Positions 7,818-16,017 of a stretch of DNA of 64,000 bases are shown here, piece after piece. The DNA lies in NCBI GenBank assembly GCA_016887485.1, contig CP069394.1, positions 62,001-126,000 of the forward strand. Reading direction: 5' to 3'. Numbering within the stretch: the stretch's first letter is position 1; every line of letters begins with the position of its first letter. This stretch comes from Chloroflexota bacterium (GTDB taxonomy: Bacteria > Chloroflexota > Anaerolineae > Anaerolineales > Anaerolineaceae). A model generated the notes under the pieces. The model was not told the origin of the DNA. It was given only the letters and a program-made list of their open reading frames with translations, and did not search any database. A program made the position numbers and the translations under genes.

Positions 7818-9218
7818 CTATTCCCAATGCCAGGATGAGCCCTGGGCGGTATCTTCGATCACCACACCAAGTTCAGCCAGTTCGAGCCGGACCTTGTCCG
7901 CCAGGTCATAGTTCTTGTTCTTGCGCAGGTCCTGACGAAGAGAAACCAAGAGGTCAATGAACGAGTCGGCATGGGTTGAAGCGGCTTCGGGTGTTTTTAG
8001 CTGCAAACCGAGGACGCCGGTTAGTTTCTTGAAGGTATCCTGGGCGGGGGCTAATGCCTCATCGGTGGCATTTTCAGCACGGGTCTGGTTAATGGCCCGG
8101 ACGAGGTCAAAGAGCTGGCCCAGCGCACCGGCGCTGTTGAAATCATCATCCATTGACTCGGTGAAACCCTTCTCTGTGGCCGCCACCTGCTCTGTAAGGG
8201 TCTCAAGGACCTCGGGAGATGTTCCGGAGGCATTGGGCAGGGCGGGTTTGAGTGCTGAGAGTAGCCTATCCAGTGCTTTCTGATTGGCTTCAATTACCTC
8301 ATCAGTGAAGGTGAGGGGGCTTCGGTAATTGGAACTGAGGACGATCAATCGCATGACGTCGCCCGGATGGTCACTCAGGAAGTCATTAATCGAGATCAAA
8401 TTGCCTAGGGATTTGGACATTTTCTCGCCCTTGAGCTGGAGCATACCGTTATGCATCCAGTAACGGGCGAAGGGTTTGCCAGTGATTGCTTCGGTTTGGG
8501 CAATTTCATTTTCATGGTGGGGGAAGATCAGGTCGTTCCCACCGCCGTGGATGTCGATCTGCGGGCCGAGGTGTTCCAGGTTCATGGCAGAGCACTCAAT
8601 ATGCCAGCCGGGACGTCCTTTACCCCAGGGGCTGTCCCAGGCGGGTTCGCCGGGTTTGGCGGATTTCCAAATGGCGAAATCCATGGGATTTTCCTTGCGG
8701 TCATCCACCCGGATGCGGGCACCGGCATTCATCTCGTCCAGCTTGCGGCCGGAGAGCTTGCCATAGTCCTTGTCGCTTTCAACTCGGAAATACACATCGC
8801 CATCGGCAACATAAGCAGAATCATTTTCCAATAGACGGGCTACCATGTCGATGATCTGTTTGATCTCATTGGTCGCCCGGGGGGTCTCGGTTGGGGGGAG
8901 GATGTTCAGGTCAGCAAGGTTCTGCTGGTATTCGGTGATGTACTTTTCAGCCAGGTCATGGGGATCAATGCCAAGCTGGTTAGCGCGGTTGATGATTTTA
9001 TCGTCCACATCGGTGAAATTCATCACGTAATGGACATCATAGCCTTTGTAGGTTAGATAGCGCCGAACGATATCAAAAACCAGGGCGGACATGGCATGCC
9101 CGACATGGGCGCTGTCATAGACAGTGACGCCGCAGACATACATGCGGACTTTGCGAGGTTCAATGGTCTCAAACGCGGACTTGTCCCGGGTCAGGGTGTT
9201 ATATACTCGTAAAGACAT
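7818..9218 (-). CDS. cysS: Cysteinyl-tRNA synthetase
   Basis: Class I synthetase (466 aa). The N-terminus shows MYVCGVTVYDSAHVGHA, where the Cys is a zinc ligand and AHVGH is the HIGH motif. Further zinc-ligand residues lie in WHIECSAM and HHENEIAQ. The KMSKS loop is EKMSKSLGN. The C-terminal anticodon region ends in QGSSWHWE; the tail is complete. GGGAG about nine bases upstream supports the start. It follows the PIN/TRAM gene by 36 bases and is probably in one transcript with it. Confidence 0.95.
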   Translation of the reverse strand: MSLRVYNTLTRDKSAFETIEPRKVRMYVCGVTVYDSAHVGHAMSALVFDIVRRYLTYKGYDVHYVMNFTDVDDKIINRANQLGIDPHDLAEKYITEYQQNLADLNILPPTETPRATNEIKQIIDMVARLLENDSAYVADGDVYFRVESDKDYGKLSGRKLDEMNAGARIRVDDRKENPMDFAIWKSAKPGEPAWDSPWGKGRPGWHIECSAMNLEHLGPQIDIHGGGNDLIFPHHENEIAQTEAITGKPFARYWMHNGMLQLKGEKMSKSLGNLISINDFLSDHPGDVMRLIVLSSNYRSPLTFTDEVIEANQKALDRLLSALKPALPNASGTSPEVLETLTEQVAATEKGFTESMDDDFNSAGALGQLFDLVRAINQTRAENATDEALAPAQDTFKKLTGVLGLQLKTPEAASTHADSFIDLLVSLRQDLRKNKNYDLADKVRLELAELGVVIEDTAQGSSWHWE

Positions 9219-9254
9219 GGGGTTTTTCTCCCTGTGGGTGAAAATCTAGAAAAA

Positions 9255-10340
9255 TTATTCTTGTTCCGGCTTTGCAAAGATCATCCGACCGGCGGCAGTC
9301 TGGAGGACTTTGGTCACGGTGATTTGGATGCTCTTGCCGATGTACTTGTGGCCGTTTTCCACAACCACCATCGTACCATCTTCCATGTAACCAACGCCCT
9401 GACCATATTCCTTACCTTCCTGGATGATCTTCATTTCCAGGGATTCACCCGGCAGGAGGATCGCTTTTACAGCGTTGGCCAGTTCGTTGATGTTGAGGAT
9501 GGAGACGCCTTGCAGCTCAGCCACACGGTTGAGGTTATAGTCATTGGTCAGGATCGGACAGCTCATCTGGCGGGCCAGCACGATCAGGCGTTCATCTACT
9601 TCTCGGACGCCTTCGACATCAATATCTGTGATGGTCACGGGGATGGCGGGATCTTTTTGCAGCTCAGAGAGCACTTCCATGCCGCGGCGACCGCGTTGGC
9701 GGCGCAGGTTGTCGGCGGAGTCACTCACATATTGAAGTTCGTTCAGCACGAAACGGGGGATCAGCAGCCGTCCGGGGATGAACCCGGTGCGGGCGATGTC
9801 GGCGATCCGGCCGTCAATGATGGCGCTGGTATCAACGAGGATCCGCTGGCTATCTTTCAGGCCGCTTTCTTCAGATTTATCACCCCCACGGGCACCACCT
9901 TTACCCAGCGATTTGAAAATATTCTGGAGGTCTTTTTGGCGGGCAACGAAGATCACGATGCCCAGATAGCCAAATAGCAGCAGCGCTACGAAAGGCAGAA
10001 TGTTACCCAGTGGAGCCGGTAGGAGGGAGATCGGATAGGCCAGCAGGGCCGCTGTGATAGCGCCGACAATCAGGCCAATTAAACCGAAAACGAGTGTTTG
10101 AACGGAAACTTTGCTCAAATACTTATGAATTGCGGATATGGGCTTAATGGATATCCACGGAGCGATCAGAAAACCGAGAAGGCCAACAAGCAATGTAGTA
10201 ACGACTTGATAGACGGTGGTGGAAATCTGACTTGCGGTCCAAATTTCTTGAATAAGGCTCCCCAGAGGTTCCCCCAAAAAAACGCCAATGATACCAAAAA
10301 CAACGAGTCCGATAAGGCGGACAATAAGTTCTAACGACAT
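9255..10340 (-). CDS. Membrane-anchored PIN/TRAM-domain protein (YacL family)
   Basis: About 361 residues. Four hydrophobic helices occupy the first 140 residues, then a PIN nuclease domain begins ILVDTSAIIDGRIADI with acidic active-site residues (DTS, DGR, DERL, LTNDYN), followed by a C-terminal TRAM RNA-binding domain (GQGVGYMEDGTMVVVENG). The family is proposed to be a membrane-bound ribonuclease; its RNA target is not established. AAGGAG lies six bases before the ATG at 10340, so the eight-residue longer frame is rejected. It has its own promoter upstream and heads the run toward cysS. Confidence 0.85.
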   Translation of the reverse strand: MSLELIVRLIGLVVFGIIGVFLGEPLGSLIQEIWTASQISTTVYQVVTTLLVGLLGFLIAPWISIKPISAIHKYLSKVSVQTLVFGLIGLIVGAITAALLAYPISLLPAPLGNILPFVALLLFGYLGIVIFVARQKDLQNIFKSLGKGGARGGDKSEESGLKDSQRILVDTSAIIDGRIADIARTGFIPGRLLIPRFVLNELQYVSDSADNLRRQRGRRGMEVLSELQKDPAIPVTITDIDVEGVREVDERLIVLARQMSCPILTNDYNLNRVAELQGVSILNINELANAVKAILLPGESLEMKIIQEGKEYGQGVGYMEDGTMVVVENGHKYIGKSIQITVTKVLQTAAGRMIFAKPEQE

Positions 10341-10388
10341 GAATGACTCCTTTTTAAGGTGCAAAAAATTGAGATAATACCTATCAGA

Positions 10389-10417
10389 ATAATAACATGC
10401 TGACTTTGATAAGTCAA
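10389..10417 (-). promoter_or_regulatory. Sigma-70-type promoter of the PIN/TRAM operon
   Basis: Minus-strand TTGACT (10417-10412), 17-base spacer, TATTAT (10394-10389), about 50 bases before the PIN/TRAM start. The rest of the 10.37-10.72 kb gap is AT-rich and holds a plus-strand TATAAT at 10659-10664 that may serve the DUF2690 gene; nothing else is recognised there. Confidence 0.6.
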
Positions 10418-10723
10418 TTTTTTATTGTAAGAAATATATAAAATTTGCTTTGGGTTCAAAAGCCAGACGGGTTTGCAAATGGCTTTGGCTCTCTACTATA
10501 ATTGTATCCAGCACTCATTAAGATTTGCTTCATTAAGTCACGCTGAAAGCTTGTTTTCTTTCCCAATTCTGATACGACCCAATAATTGATCTAGGATAAG
10601 ATATCAATCCTCTCAAGGCTGTTTGATATCTTTCAACTTGTTTTTTTTTGACTTTATATATAATGTAAGTGAACGAAATAGTGGGTTTTGGTTCAATGGG
10701 TGGATTTTCGAAAGGATGGAAAC

Positions 10724-11197
10724 ATGTAAAAGAAAATTGTTGTTATGGTTGTATTGATGCTGCTCCTTGTAGGAAGCCCAGTATCAGGTGTTGATGCTTC
10801 AGACGAAGCCAAAGACCTGTACACATGTACGTATTCCGGTTGTACGGGGTGGTACGCACCAAGCCAGGGCTGTGATAGTGATGCAAGAAATGTCGCATCG
10901 ATTTATATTCGCATTCCCAGCACAGTTGCTCTAAATGAGTTAAGGTATTCACCGACCTGTCACTCATATTGGGCTAGGACAGTTTTATCCGCGTCCTACT
11001 ATTATGTGGGTACGACGGTAGATGGTCCTACTGATTATAGCGAAGCTTCACCAGCGCCATTGTCGTCTGGGCAATCAATTTACACAAGAATGGTGACTTC
11101 TGCGTCTTCCACAAGGGCTTGTGGGAATGTTGATGATGATAGCGTTGTTGGCATTCCTGTGTATAGTTGGTGCACAAACTACCACATCAATAATTAA
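10724..11197 (+). pseudogene. Secreted DUF2690-type protein, interrupted at codon 2
   Basis: AAAGGA (10711-10716) is placed seven bases before an ATG at 10724 that is followed directly by TAA (10727-10729). The same frame then continues as KKKIVVMVVLMLLLVGS, a typical Lys-rich signal peptide, through a 150-residue body. The body has the DUF2690 pattern: paired cysteines in CTYSGCTGWY, then QGCDSDA, then LRYSPTCHSYWAR. The likely ancestor was ATG-AAA-AAG, so one base change produced a start-stop. The next ATG (10745) has no ribosome site and removes the positive charges, so secretion would be impaired. Either the gene is decaying or an unusual re-initiation is used. The downstream gene is intact. 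Confidence 0.65.
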
Positions 11198-11210
11198 GGG
11201 GTGTACTCAC

Positions 11211-11996
11211 ATGAAAAAGAAGCGTTTGTTTCAGATCGTTATGTTGGCTGTGTTCGTTGTTGGAGCGGCGTATGTGTTATCAATCATGCTCCAATCTGTT
11301 AGGGCGGTTGGTGCTGGTGATAGTTCATCACCAGCTGATTCTGCCCTAGTTAAGGTAGCCACCGAAGCCGTTTCAGGCTTGGATCGATACTTGCCGATGA
11401 CCGTCACCAAGGAAGACCTGACCCTTGAAGTCTTAGATTATCGCTGGGTGGAAAATGAAGCCCGGTTCGACGTCAAAATCCCCCTGGTTGATGAGCGGGA
11501 TTGGCGGGTGGGGAATGTGTACCTGGAGATTGACGGGAAACAACACCCCCTCTGGGCAACTGCGCTGGTCGAGACAGTGCTACCAGCAGAAGATGGCGAG
11601 CAGGTTGTTTTGAGGTATGAGGACGGCATTGTTAAAGAAGAGGTTATTGCCGAGACCGGCGAGGCTTATCGGATTGACTCCCTGGCTTTTGGCGATGTGC
11701 CTTCGGACCTTGATCAGCTCACTTTTTCGCTGGTCATCACCGAGATCACATCCATGCCGAATGAGGGTGGCTATTGTACCCCGAATATGATCCAATCCAT
11801 TCAAGGTCCGATGACGGAAGCCTTCCCGGGCATTGAAATTGTGTGTATCTCGAAGCCCGGATTTGATGGCTTTGAGATCGCCTCCGATTCTCCCTATGCG
11901 AAGGATGCCGAAGCGTTAGCCCTGTTTGATACCGTTGTGAACCACGCGCTGAATGGCAGGATCATCGGCCTTTGGGAGTTTTCTTTCGGAGAATGA
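11211..11996 (+). CDS. Membrane-anchored extracytoplasmic protein of unknown function
   Basis: A 261-residue protein with an N-terminal anchor or signal (MKKKRLFQIVMLAVFVVGAA) and a soluble acidic domain. The body shows beta-rich segments (DLTLEVLDYRWVENEARFDV, GNVYLEIDGKQHPLWA) and one Cys pair (YCTPN, IVCIS). I do not recognise the family. AAGGGG lies about nine bases before the ATG at 11211; the frame extends upstream inside the DUF2690 gene but has no ribosome site. It lies 13 bases after the DUF2690 gene, so the two probably form one unit, closed by the terminator at 12035. Confidence 0.6.
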   Translation: MKKKRLFQIVMLAVFVVGAAYVLSIMLQSVRAVGAGDSSSPADSALVKVATEAVSGLDRYLPMTVTKEDLTLEVLDYRWVENEARFDVKIPLVDERDWRVGNVYLEIDGKQHPLWATALVETVLPAEDGEQVVLRYEDGIVKEEVIAETGEAYRIDSLAFGDVPSDLDQLTFSLVITEITSMPNEGGYCTPNMIQSIQGPMTEAFPGIEIVCISKPGFDGFEIASDSPYAKDAEALALFDTVVNHALNGRIIGLWEFSFGE

Positions 11997-12034
11997 GTTC
12001 GCTGACAAATGAAAGGACGAGTTAAATAAATCAA

Positions 12035-12073
12035 GGGCTGAATCAGGCTGGTCGGAATTCAGCCCTTTTTTTT
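12035..12073 (+). terminator. Intrinsic terminator after the DUF2690 unit
   Basis: GGGCTGAAT (12035-12043) pairs with ATTCAGCCC (12057-12065) and is followed by eight T residues. Confidence 0.85.
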
Positions 12074-12112
12074 GAGGGCAAAGGTGTAGGTCGCGTTTCC
12101 AGTGTTACTTTT

Positions 12113-12142
12113 TTGTAATGCGGGTTCGATTTCCACTATAAT
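12113..12142 (+). promoter_or_regulatory. Promoter of the kinase gene
   Basis: TTGTAA (12113-12118), 18-base spacer, TATAAT (12137-12142), about 42 bases before the ATG at 12184. GAGG at 12171-12174 then acts as the ribosome site. Confidence 0.6.
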
Positions 12143-12183
12143 GGAATGGTGATAACTCCCGGTTTCTATTGAGGCATTTCATT

Positions 12184-14298
12184 ATGGACCTTCAGCCTGA
12201 GACAATTTTGCATGAACGTTACCGAGTGATCGAAAAGCTGGGGCAGGGCGGCATGGGGGCCGTTTTCCTGGCCTGGGACCAGACGCTGGAAATGCAGGTG
12301 GCGATCAAGAGCAACTTCAACCCGGCACCGGAGAGTGTGGATCAATTCCTCAAGGAAGCCCGTTTACTGGCCGCACTGCGTCATCAAAACCTGCCAAGGG
12401 TGATCGATTATTTTGTGATTGATAACGAACAATTCCTGGTGATGGACTACATCCCCGGGGAAGATCTGGGAAAGCGGCTGAAGGCGGAGGGGGCTCAAAA
12501 ATTGGATGACGTCCTGCGTTGGTCAGCCCAACTTTCATCCGCCCTGGCCTATATGCATGTCCAGAACCCGCCGGTGATCCATCGTGATATCAAACCCGCC
12601 AATATCAAACTGACCCCGGATGGAGAGGTAATCCTGGTGGATTTTGGGATTGCCAAAGCCGCCGCTGCGCAGTCCCAGACAGCCACCGGCGCGGCGGGTT
12701 ACACGCCCGGCTATGCGCCGCCGGAACAGTATGGTCAGGGACATACCGGACCTTATTCTGACCAGTTTTCGCTCGCTGCCACCGTTTATGCCCTGCTGAC
12801 CCAGGCGAAACCGGCTGATAGCATTGCGCGGGTGCTGGGAAAGGAGACTCTCGTCCCAATCCGGCAGATGGACCCTGAAATTCCTCAAAATATTGCCGAT
12901 GCGATCCTTAAAGCCCTGGCGCTCAAGCCGGAGGACCGTTTTGAATCAGTCACAGCCTTCCAGAATGCGCTGAAAGACCCAAATTTTAGCCTTTTGGATG
13001 CTGAGCGCCAACAGATCAGTTCGGTGATTGCGCCTACTGCGGTTTCAGAGCCCACCCGGGTGGTGAGCAAGCCCACCGATCCGACTGTGATGAAGGGGCC
13101 GGAGAAGAGTAAGCAGAAAAAAGGCAAGAAAATTGGCTGGATCATTGGCATTGTTGGCGGATTGGGGGTGATCTGCCTGGCTGCGGCTGCTTTACTGCTG
13201 TTTGTCATTCCGCAGAGCCCGATCTATCTACTGGACGGGGGAGCTGCGCCCACAGCGACTGAAACTGTACAGGTTGCGGTGTCCACAGAGATAATGGAGG
13301 CACTTGAGACGGAGGTCGTCTTAGCACCCACTGAGGCGGCGACTGAAGAACCGACCGCGACGGTCACCGTTACGCCAACGGCTACTGAAGCCCTGGAAGC
13401 GGTTGGTGGGAGCGGGTTGATCGTGTTTGCCTCGGACCGTGGGGAGGGTGATACCATCCAGATTTGGACGATGGAAGTCCTGCGCAACCCGGAGGGCGAT
13501 GTCGTCACCGGTGTTCTGACCCAACTGACATTTGATGAAGGGGACAAGGACCAGCCGGTGTGGTCACCGGATGGAACACAGATTGCCTATGTCGCGCCGG
13601 GTGGATTAAATTACGGTCTTGATATCTGGGTGATGGATTCGGATGGAAGCAACCCTATGAACATCACACAGCATGCCGGGGATGAATTAGACCCGGTCTG
13701 GCTGCCGGATGGCTCCCGGATTGCCTTTACCCACCACCTGCGAGATGCCGGTAACACGCCTATCTATGCGCTGACCTGGATCAGACCGGATGGCAGCGGT
13801 CGGGAGCGTCTCAGCACCGACTTTGTGGAATGGGACCCGACCTTTACGCCGGATGGACGCTTCATGATCTATGTGATCTCCGCTTCATCTCATGATTACC
13901 TATATTTTCGCTCTGCTGTGGATGATTTCGACTCGCCAAGGGGGCTGGACTTACGGGCGTTATTTGGTGAATTTGGAGAAGTCTCCGACCCGGTTTGGGC
14001 GCCGCAGGGTAGTCAGTTTGCCTATGTGCGGCATAATGGGCCGAATGAGGTGATCGTGCTGGTGACCTATACTCAACTGGAAGTGAATGGACTGCACCAG
14101 CCGAAGGAATATGTGCTGACCGACACCAATGTGGATACAGATCCGGTCTGGTCAGCAGATGCCCATTGGCTGGCATTTACATCTGAACGGGATGGCAACC
14201 TGGAAATATACCTGATGCCCACTACCGGGCGACCGCAAATCAACTTGTCGCGGAGCCCAGGGGTGGATCGCTCGCCGGATTGGCTACCGTTGCCCTGA
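12184..14298 (+). CDS. Transmembrane Ser/Thr protein kinase with extracellular TolB/PD40 propeller
   Basis: A 704-residue receptor-like Hanks kinase. The kinase domain (about 10-265) has the Gly loop GQGGMGAVF, VAIKSN lysine, HRDIKPANI catalytic loop, DFGIAKA, and APPEQYGQG; all catalytic residues are present. A single membrane helix (about 325-343, WIIGIVGGLGVICLAAAALLLF) is followed by a Thr/Glu-rich linker and a C-terminal beta-propeller (about 415-700) with repeated WSPDGTQIAYV, WLPDGSRIAF, FTPDGRFMIY, WSADAHWLAFTSERDG blades of the WD40-like PD40 type. The propeller is probably outside the cell and senses a ligand. The ATG at 12184 has GAGG nine bases upstream; a TTG at 12169 is less likely. 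Confidence 0.9.
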   Translation: MDLQPETILHERYRVIEKLGQGGMGAVFLAWDQTLEMQVAIKSNFNPAPESVDQFLKEARLLAALRHQNLPRVIDYFVIDNEQFLVMDYIPGEDLGKRLKAEGAQKLDDVLRWSAQLSSALAYMHVQNPPVIHRDIKPANIKLTPDGEVILVDFGIAKAAAAQSQTATGAAGYTPGYAPPEQYGQGHTGPYSDQFSLAATVYALLTQAKPADSIARVLGKETLVPIRQMDPEIPQNIADAILKALALKPEDRFESVTAFQNALKDPNFSLLDAERQQISSVIAPTAVSEPTRVVSKPTDPTVMKGPEKSKQKKGKKIGWIIGIVGGLGVICLAAAALLLFVIPQSPIYLLDGGAAPTATETVQVAVSTEIMEALETEVVLAPTEAATEEPTATVTVTPTATEALEAVGGSGLIVFASDRGEGDTIQIWTMEVLRNPEGDVVTGVLTQLTFDEGDKDQPVWSPDGTQIAYVAPGGLNYGLDIWVMDSDGSNPMNITQHAGDELDPVWLPDGSRIAFTHHLRDAGNTPIYALTWIRPDGSGRERLSTDFVEWDPTFTPDGRFMIYVISASSHDYLYFRSAVDDFDSPRGLDLRALFGEFGEVSDPVWAPQGSQFAYVRHNGPNEVIVLVTYTQLEVNGLHQPKEYVLTDTNVDTDPVWSADAHWLAFTSERDGNLEIYLMPTTGRPQINLSRSPGVDRSPDWLPLP

Positions 14299-14321
14299 GT
14301 TTTACCTTATGAATTAAACAG

Positions 14322-14346
14322 AAAATCCCCGAACCGGGGATTTTTT
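14322..14346. terminator. Terminator between kinase gene and microcompartment operon
   Basis: AAAATCCCC (14322-14330) with CCGGGGATTTTTT (14334-14346), a GC-rich stem with A and T flanks. It ends the kinase gene on the plus strand and, by its A flank, can end the microcompartment operon on the minus strand. Confidence 0.8.
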
Positions 14347-14372
14347 GTCAAGAGTATAGGATGATCCGTTGA

Positions 14373-14642
14373 TCAAGCGATTTCAACGGAGTCGATGATA
14401 CCGATAATCACTGAGATAATACAGGCATCCGGATTATTGAGCACCTGTCGGGCGCCACCCCCTTCACGGTTGATCAGGACGGTGTCGCCGATCCCTGCAT
14501 GGGTATTATCCAGGGCGATGAAATCACCGTTGGCTTCCTGATCTTCCGCCACCAGGGGCTGGACGACCAAAAGGCGTCTGTTTTTGTAATGGGGGTGACT
14601 GATTGTCGTCACCACTGTACCTACAACTTTAGCAATGATCAT
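14373..14642 (-). CDS. Microcompartment pentamer shell protein (BMC-P, EutN/CcmL family), copy 3
   Basis: An 89-residue EutN/CcmL protein. The family pattern is clear: MIIAKVVGTVVTT at the start, RRLLVVQPL, then ALDNTHAGIGDTVLINREGGGARQ, and a C-terminal IIGIIDSVEI. Such proteins form pentamers that close the vertices of the polyhedral shell. It is the last gene of the operon, 15 bases after the second copy. No strong ribosome site is seen, so it may be coupled to the gene before it. Three divergent pentamer genes in one operon suggest vertices of different type. Confidence 0.9.
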   Translation of the reverse strand: MIIAKVVGTVVTTISHPHYKNRRLLVVQPLVAEDQEANGDFIALDNTHAGIGDTVLINREGGGARQVLNNPDACIISVIIGIIDSVEIA

Positions 14643-14657
14643 ATTTTCGACAATCTG

Positions 14658-14978
14658 CTAGGTAAACTTTGTATCGCCGGAGGGGAGGTTGAAGACGAAA
14701 TCCTCATCAGATTTGACTTCCAGCTCATCCACAATGCCGACCAGGGACAGGTCAACGGGGACGAACTTGACATCCCGCATGGAGAGGGCAGCCTCGCGGG
14801 AACGTACCATCACACACAAATCGCCTATACCGGCCTGGACCACATCGGCAGCAACCTGCAAGCCGCCTATGGGCTTGAGATGCTTATCCAGGGGCTGGAC
14901 AACCAGCAGCTTGACGCCTTCTGTGCCGGGATATTTGATGGTGCAGACGGCTGTGCCGTGGACACGACCGAAGAGCAT
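14658..14978 (-). CDS. Microcompartment pentamer shell protein (BMC-P), copy 2
   Basis: A 106-residue EutN/CcmL protein: MLFGRVHGTAVCTI, GVKLLVVQPLD, VQAGIGDLCVMVRSREAA and the C-terminal LVGIVDELEV. It is longer than the other two copies, with an acidic tail (KSDEDFVFNLPSGD) after the core fold, which could face the outside or inside of the vertex. Its ATG overlaps the stop of the upstream small protein gene by one base (TAATG), so the two are translationally coupled. Confidence 0.9.
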   Translation of the reverse strand: MLFGRVHGTAVCTIKYPGTEGVKLLVVQPLDKHLKPIGGLQVAADVVQAGIGDLCVMVRSREAALSMRDVKFVPVDLSLVGIVDELEVKSDEDFVFNLPSGDTKFT

Positions 14979-15346
14979 TATTCCGCAACTCCCACATTGT
15001 TCAGGACGCGGGTGATGATCGTTTCCAACAGGGGACCATCGACCTTGTTGCCCAGTTTGGCTTTGACAGCGTCACGAATCCGCTGACGAAGGTCTGAGGT
15101 TTGGGTGACTGGGCTTGAATCGCTGCAGGTCTTGCAATCTGAGGCGGGTTTGACCGGCTCAGAAAGATAAGGCCGTACAGGTGAGGCAGGGGGGAGGACG
15201 TGCGGCTGAACCAGCTTGACGCCCAATTTCTCTGCTTTTTCAAAAGCCAGTTCTGTCAGAACAACATCATCACTCATGGTGAGCGAGAATTGGCCACGAG
15301 CAGCCATATCCTCAATGTCGTGTTCTGTAAAGAATTGTTTGGCCAT
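14978..15346 (-). CDS. Small microcompartment-associated protein with targeting-like C-terminus
   Basis: A 122-residue protein not recognised with certainty. Residues about 1-50 (FFTEHDIEDMAARGQFSLTM ... FEKAEKLGVKLV) look like the short N-terminal segment found in some ethanolamine-utilisation proteins such as EutQ/EutT. A linker with a Cys pair (CKTCSDS) and Pro/Ser residues leads to an amphipathic C-terminal helix pair (RQRIRDAVKAKLG, LLETIITRVLNNVG). The last helix resembles the cargo-targeting helices on the enzymes of this operon, so it may be a scaffold or adaptor. CAGGAG lies five bases before the ATG at 15346; a 5-codon longer frame is less likely. Confidence 0.6.
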   Translation of the reverse strand: MAKQFFTEHDIEDMAARGQFSLTMSDDVVLTELAFEKAEKLGVKLVQPHVLPPASPVRPYLSEPVKPASDCKTCSDSSPVTQTSDLRQRIRDAVKAKLGNKVDGPLLETIITRVLNNVGVAE

Positions 15347-15375
15347 AGAAACTCCTGACAATATCTGACGAACGA

Positions 15376-16002
15376 TTAACCGGCAACGCCTTCCAAGGCT
15401 TCGAGGGCGCTGGTTGCAGCATTTTTGGCGGTGAGGATTTCAGCCTCAGTGCCGGAAAGCCACATCCGGCCGAAACGACCGACGGATGAAACGTGAATGA
15501 TCTTGATATTGGCTTTCTTTTCGGCTTCGTTGCATGCGTAGTTGATGTATGCAGCCGGGGCACATTCCAAAACCAAGAGGGTTTCACCGGGGACGAGGAT
15601 GCTGCCGCGCCGGAAGCGGTTGAGCAGTTGAGCCTGGTAGGAATCCACACGGGTGATGACCTGGGTGGAAACGACTTTGGGTTTGATCCGGTCCTCTTTC
15701 TTGAGGCCGAGACGGTCCAAAACGACCTGACCTGCTTCCTTGACGGCAGCCTGGTTCAGAGAATGGACTTCGAACATACCAAATTCGCGTTCGACGATCT
15801 GTGCGCCGGGTTTAGCTTCAGTTGCCTTGACGGCAATATCTACCACGCGGAAGACTTCGTTGCCGGGGGCCATTTCCACATAGAGAGAGGCCATCCCTTC
15901 GACGGGGAGGTCACCCTGGGTGACGGTCCCGACGAATGCGGAATACTGAGCCTGCATTCTGTCGATAAAACAATAACAACGTAAAGAGAAATCTCCTGCC
16001 AT
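15376..16002 (-). CDS. Microcompartment trimer shell protein (BMC-T, tandem BMC domains)
   Basis: About 208 residues made of two BMC folds, as in EutL/PduB-like pseudohexamer-forming trimers. The first begins near FSLRCYCFIDRMQAQYSAFV, the second near VITRVDSYQAQLLNRFRRGS, and the chain ends TAKNAATSALEALEGVAG, typical of the last helix of a BMC fold. Such trimers often form a larger, gated pore for cofactors or bulky substrates. AAGGAG lies five bases before the ATG at 16002; a TTG at 16017 is less likely. It is the only trimer gene in the operon. Confidence 0.82.
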   Translation of the reverse strand: MAGDFSLRCYCFIDRMQAQYSAFVGTVTQGDLPVEGMASLYVEMAPGNEVFRVVDIAVKATEAKPGAQIVEREFGMFEVHSLNQAAVKEAGQVVLDRLGLKKEDRIKPKVVSTQVITRVDSYQAQLLNRFRRGSILVPGETLLVLECAPAAYINYACNEAEKKANIKIIHVSSVGRFGRMWLSGTEAEILTAKNAATSALEALEGVAG

Positions 16003-16017
16003 GTTGTCTCCTTCCAA

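Noticed and set aside
10724-10729. Reassignment of TAA as a sense codon
   Set aside because: Many intact genes here end with TAA (for example serS and gltX), so TAA is a stop; the two interrupted genes are explained more simply by mutation or read error.
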